Assembly (NCBI GenBank): GCA_027081565.1
Contig: JALWKG010000069.1
Location: forward strand, 1-6,672
DNA length: 6,672 nucleotides
Direction of reading: 5' to 3'
DNA from: Helicobacteraceae bacterium
GTDB taxonomy: Bacteria > Campylobacterota > Campylobacteria > Campylobacterales > Sulfurimonadaceae
Shown here: positions 5,749 to 6,672 of the stretch, in pieces
Position numbering within the stretch: the stretch's first letter is position 1
Layout: each line of letters begins with the position of its first letter
The notes under the pieces: model-generated
Database searches by the model: none
Told to the model about the DNA's origin: nothing
Seen by the model: only the letters and a program-made list of their open reading frames with translations
Position numbers and translations under genes: made by a program

Positions 5749-5755
5749 TGTTACA
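5749..5755 (+). promoter_or_regulatory. TGTTACA motif, possible HP1021 box
   Basis: This 7-mer exactly fits the HP1021 box TGTTWCW as I recall it, in the spacer between thiC and mrp. One such match in a spacer this size can occur by chance, so this is suggestive only, supported by the presence of an HP1021-type gene in the same window. Confidence 0.25.
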
Positions 5756-5794
5756 AAAAGTAAAATTTACCTTAAAAACATTGCATAATTCATA

Positions 5795-5813
5795 TAAGAC
5801 AATAATTGTCTTA
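5795..5813. promoter_or_regulatory. 19-bp dyad upstream of mrp, possible operator
   Basis: TAAGACAATAATTGTCTTA is a perfect dyad with 9-bp arms about a single central A (5804). It lies 74 bp before the mrp ATG and overlaps a TATAAG sequence (5793-5798) that could be a -10 box. The size and symmetry fit a dimeric repressor site. The core AATAATT vaguely recalls Fur/NikR-type sites, but the full sequence does not match one I know. As RNA it could also form a small hairpin, without a following T run. Confidence 0.45.
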
Positions 5814-5849
5814 ATTAATTTCGCTAAAGTTCTATCAGCGCAACGGGTC

Positions 5850-5880
5850 TTGACTAATACCCATAAAATTTATAATAGGA
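5850..5880 (+). promoter_or_regulatory. mrp start region: TTGACT, TATAAT and ribosome binding site
   Basis: TTGACT (5850-5855) and TATAAT (5871-5876) are 15 bp apart, short for a sigma-70 promoter, and would start transcription only about 5 nt before the ATG, so this pair is doubtful as the main promoter. AGGA (5877-5880), 7 nt before ATG 5888, is a good ribosome binding site and fixes the mrp start. The real promoter may lie further up, near the dyad at 5795. Confidence 0.4.
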
Positions 5881-5887
5881 AATATAT

Positions 5888-6672
5888 ATGACTGTAGAAA
5901 ATGTACAATCAGCGTTATCAACGGTAATCTATCCAGGTTTCTCTAAAGATATCGTGACATTCGGTTTTGTAAAAGATATTCAAGTAGACGGTACAAACGT
6001 TAGTTTTACTGTAGATATCACCTCAAGTGCTGCAGAAGTGGCACACCAGATCACTGTTGAGTCTGAAGAAGCACTAAAGCGTGCAGGCGCAACAAATGTT
6101 ACTGTTAATGTAGCAGCACCAAAAATGCCTCGTGAGAGCTCTTCTAAGGGTAAAAACATCGCACCACAGGTCAAAAACTTTATTATGATCAGTTCAGGTA
6201 AGGGTGGGGTTGGTAAATCAACTTCTTCTGTTAACTTGGCGATCGCACTTGCAATGCAAGGTAAAAAAGTAGGTCTGTTAGATGCTGACATCTATGGACC
6301 AAACATCCCTCGTATGATGGGTTTAGAAGGTACTAAGCCAGAAGTTAATGGTAACAAAGTACTTCCACTTAAAGCTTATGGTATCGAGATGATGTCTATG
6401 GGTTCATTGATGGAAGATGGTCAGTCTCTGATCTGGCGTGGTGCTATGATCATGAAGGCGATCGAGCAGTTCTTGCGTGATATCCTTTGGTCAGAGTTAG
6501 ACTGTTTGGTTATCGACATGCCACCGGGAACAGGTGACGCTCAGTTAACACTTGCCCAGTCAGTTCCTGTAACTGCGGGTGTTACGGTTACAACACCACA
6601 GATGGTCTCTCTTGATGACTCACGTCGTTCATTAGACATGTTCAAAAAATTGAACATTCCTATTGCCGGTAT
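5888..6672 (+). CDS. mrp: Mrp/ApbC iron-sulfur carrier P-loop ATPase, 3' end cut off
   Basis: The frame starts at ATG 5888 and is open to the right edge, giving 261 codons of a protein usually around 350-380 residues. Residues 1-76 form the small MIP18/DUF59 (FSCA) domain, followed by a linker and the ParA/MinD-like ATPase. The latter has the deviant Walker A GKGGVGKS (104-111), DADIYGPNIPR (132-142), WRGAM (183-187) and IDMPPGTGDAQLT (209-221). These define Mrp/ApbC/NBP35, which binds and passes on [4Fe-4S] clusters to target enzymes in the cytoplasm. The C-terminal CxxC that holds the cluster lies beyond the window, so it cannot be checked. In Salmonella, apbC mutants are thiamin-related, because ThiC needs cluster supply; here mrp is directly downstream of thiC, separated by 182 bp. 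In C. jejuni, from memory, mrp is next to ispDF. Confidence 0.95.
   Translation, partial: MTVENVQSALSTVIYPGFSKDIVTFGFVKDIQVDGTNVSFTVDITSSAAEVAHQITVESEEALKRAGATNVTVNVAAPKMPRESSSKGKNIAPQVKNFIMISSGKGGVGKSTSSVNLAIALAMQGKKVGLLDADIYGPNIPRMMGLEGTKPEVNGNKVLPLKAYGIEMMSMGSLMEDGQSLIWRGAMIMKAIEQFLRDILWSELDCLVIDMPPGTGDAQLTLAQSVPVTAGVTVTTPQMVSLDDSRRSLDMFKKLNIPIAG

Noticed and set aside
5980..6291. A 103-codon open frame antisense to mrp.
   Set aside because: It mirrors the conserved Mrp Walker A region and shows no protein-family features.
1..6672. Mobile elements, CRISPR arrays, tRNA or rRNA genes.
   Set aside because: No transposase or integrase frames, no regularly spaced repeats, and no tRNA- or rRNA-like stretches were seen in the short spacers.

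Overview
The window looks like chromosomal core sequence from a Campylobacterota (Epsilonproteobacteria) bacterium, probably a free-living sulfur or hydrogen oxidiser of the Sulfurovum/Sulfurimonas type. The main evidence is a fused IspDF, next to an atypical response regulator of the HP1021/Cj1608 kind, next to an ATP-sulfurylase-like gene and pgpA. From memory, Campylobacter jejuni has the same order (Cj1607-Cj1610, with mrp as Cj1606c). The genus is an inference; no search was run.

Left two thirds, minus strand: one tightly packed operon reads right to left from a promoter near 4040. It encodes ispDF (isoprenoid precursors), the HP1021-like regulator (start codon directly abutting the ispDF stop), a Sat-like protein (overlapping the regulator by 23 bp), pgpA (phosphatidylglycerol synthesis) and the first 76 codons of a probable ClC chloride channel/antiporter that runs off the left edge.

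Middle (4008-4325): a 318-bp divergent intergenic region. The ispDF side has a TATAAT box inside a 9-bp inverted repeat whose GTTAC cores resemble the reported HP1021 box. The thiC side has a TATAAT box followed by a roughly 150-nt leader. That leader has several stem-loops and a 10-bp alternative long-range helix that excludes two of them, just before the thiC ribosome binding site. No TPP riboswitch consensus was found.

Right third, plus strand: thiC (HMP-P synthase, radical SAM, short form) ends at 5705 and is followed by a 13-bp hairpin. A 182-bp intergenic region then carries a TGTTACA motif and a 19-bp near-perfect dyad ahead of mrp/apbC (Fe-S carrier P-loop ATPase), which runs off the right edge. 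ThiC and the isoprenoid route both depend on Fe-S enzymes, so an Fe-S carrier and a possibly redox-responsive regulator nearby make biological sense, but a functional link is inference.

The points most worth a second look are: (1) the regulator, whose receiver has Ser in place of the phosphoacceptor Asp and whose middle region looks like an eroded NtrC-type AAA+ domain; (2) the Sat-like protein, which lacks the usual sulfate/ATP-binding residues; (3) the possible autoregulatory repeats in the divergent promoter; (4) the thiC leader with mutually exclusive helices. No mobile elements, tRNA/rRNA genes or CRISPR arrays were seen.
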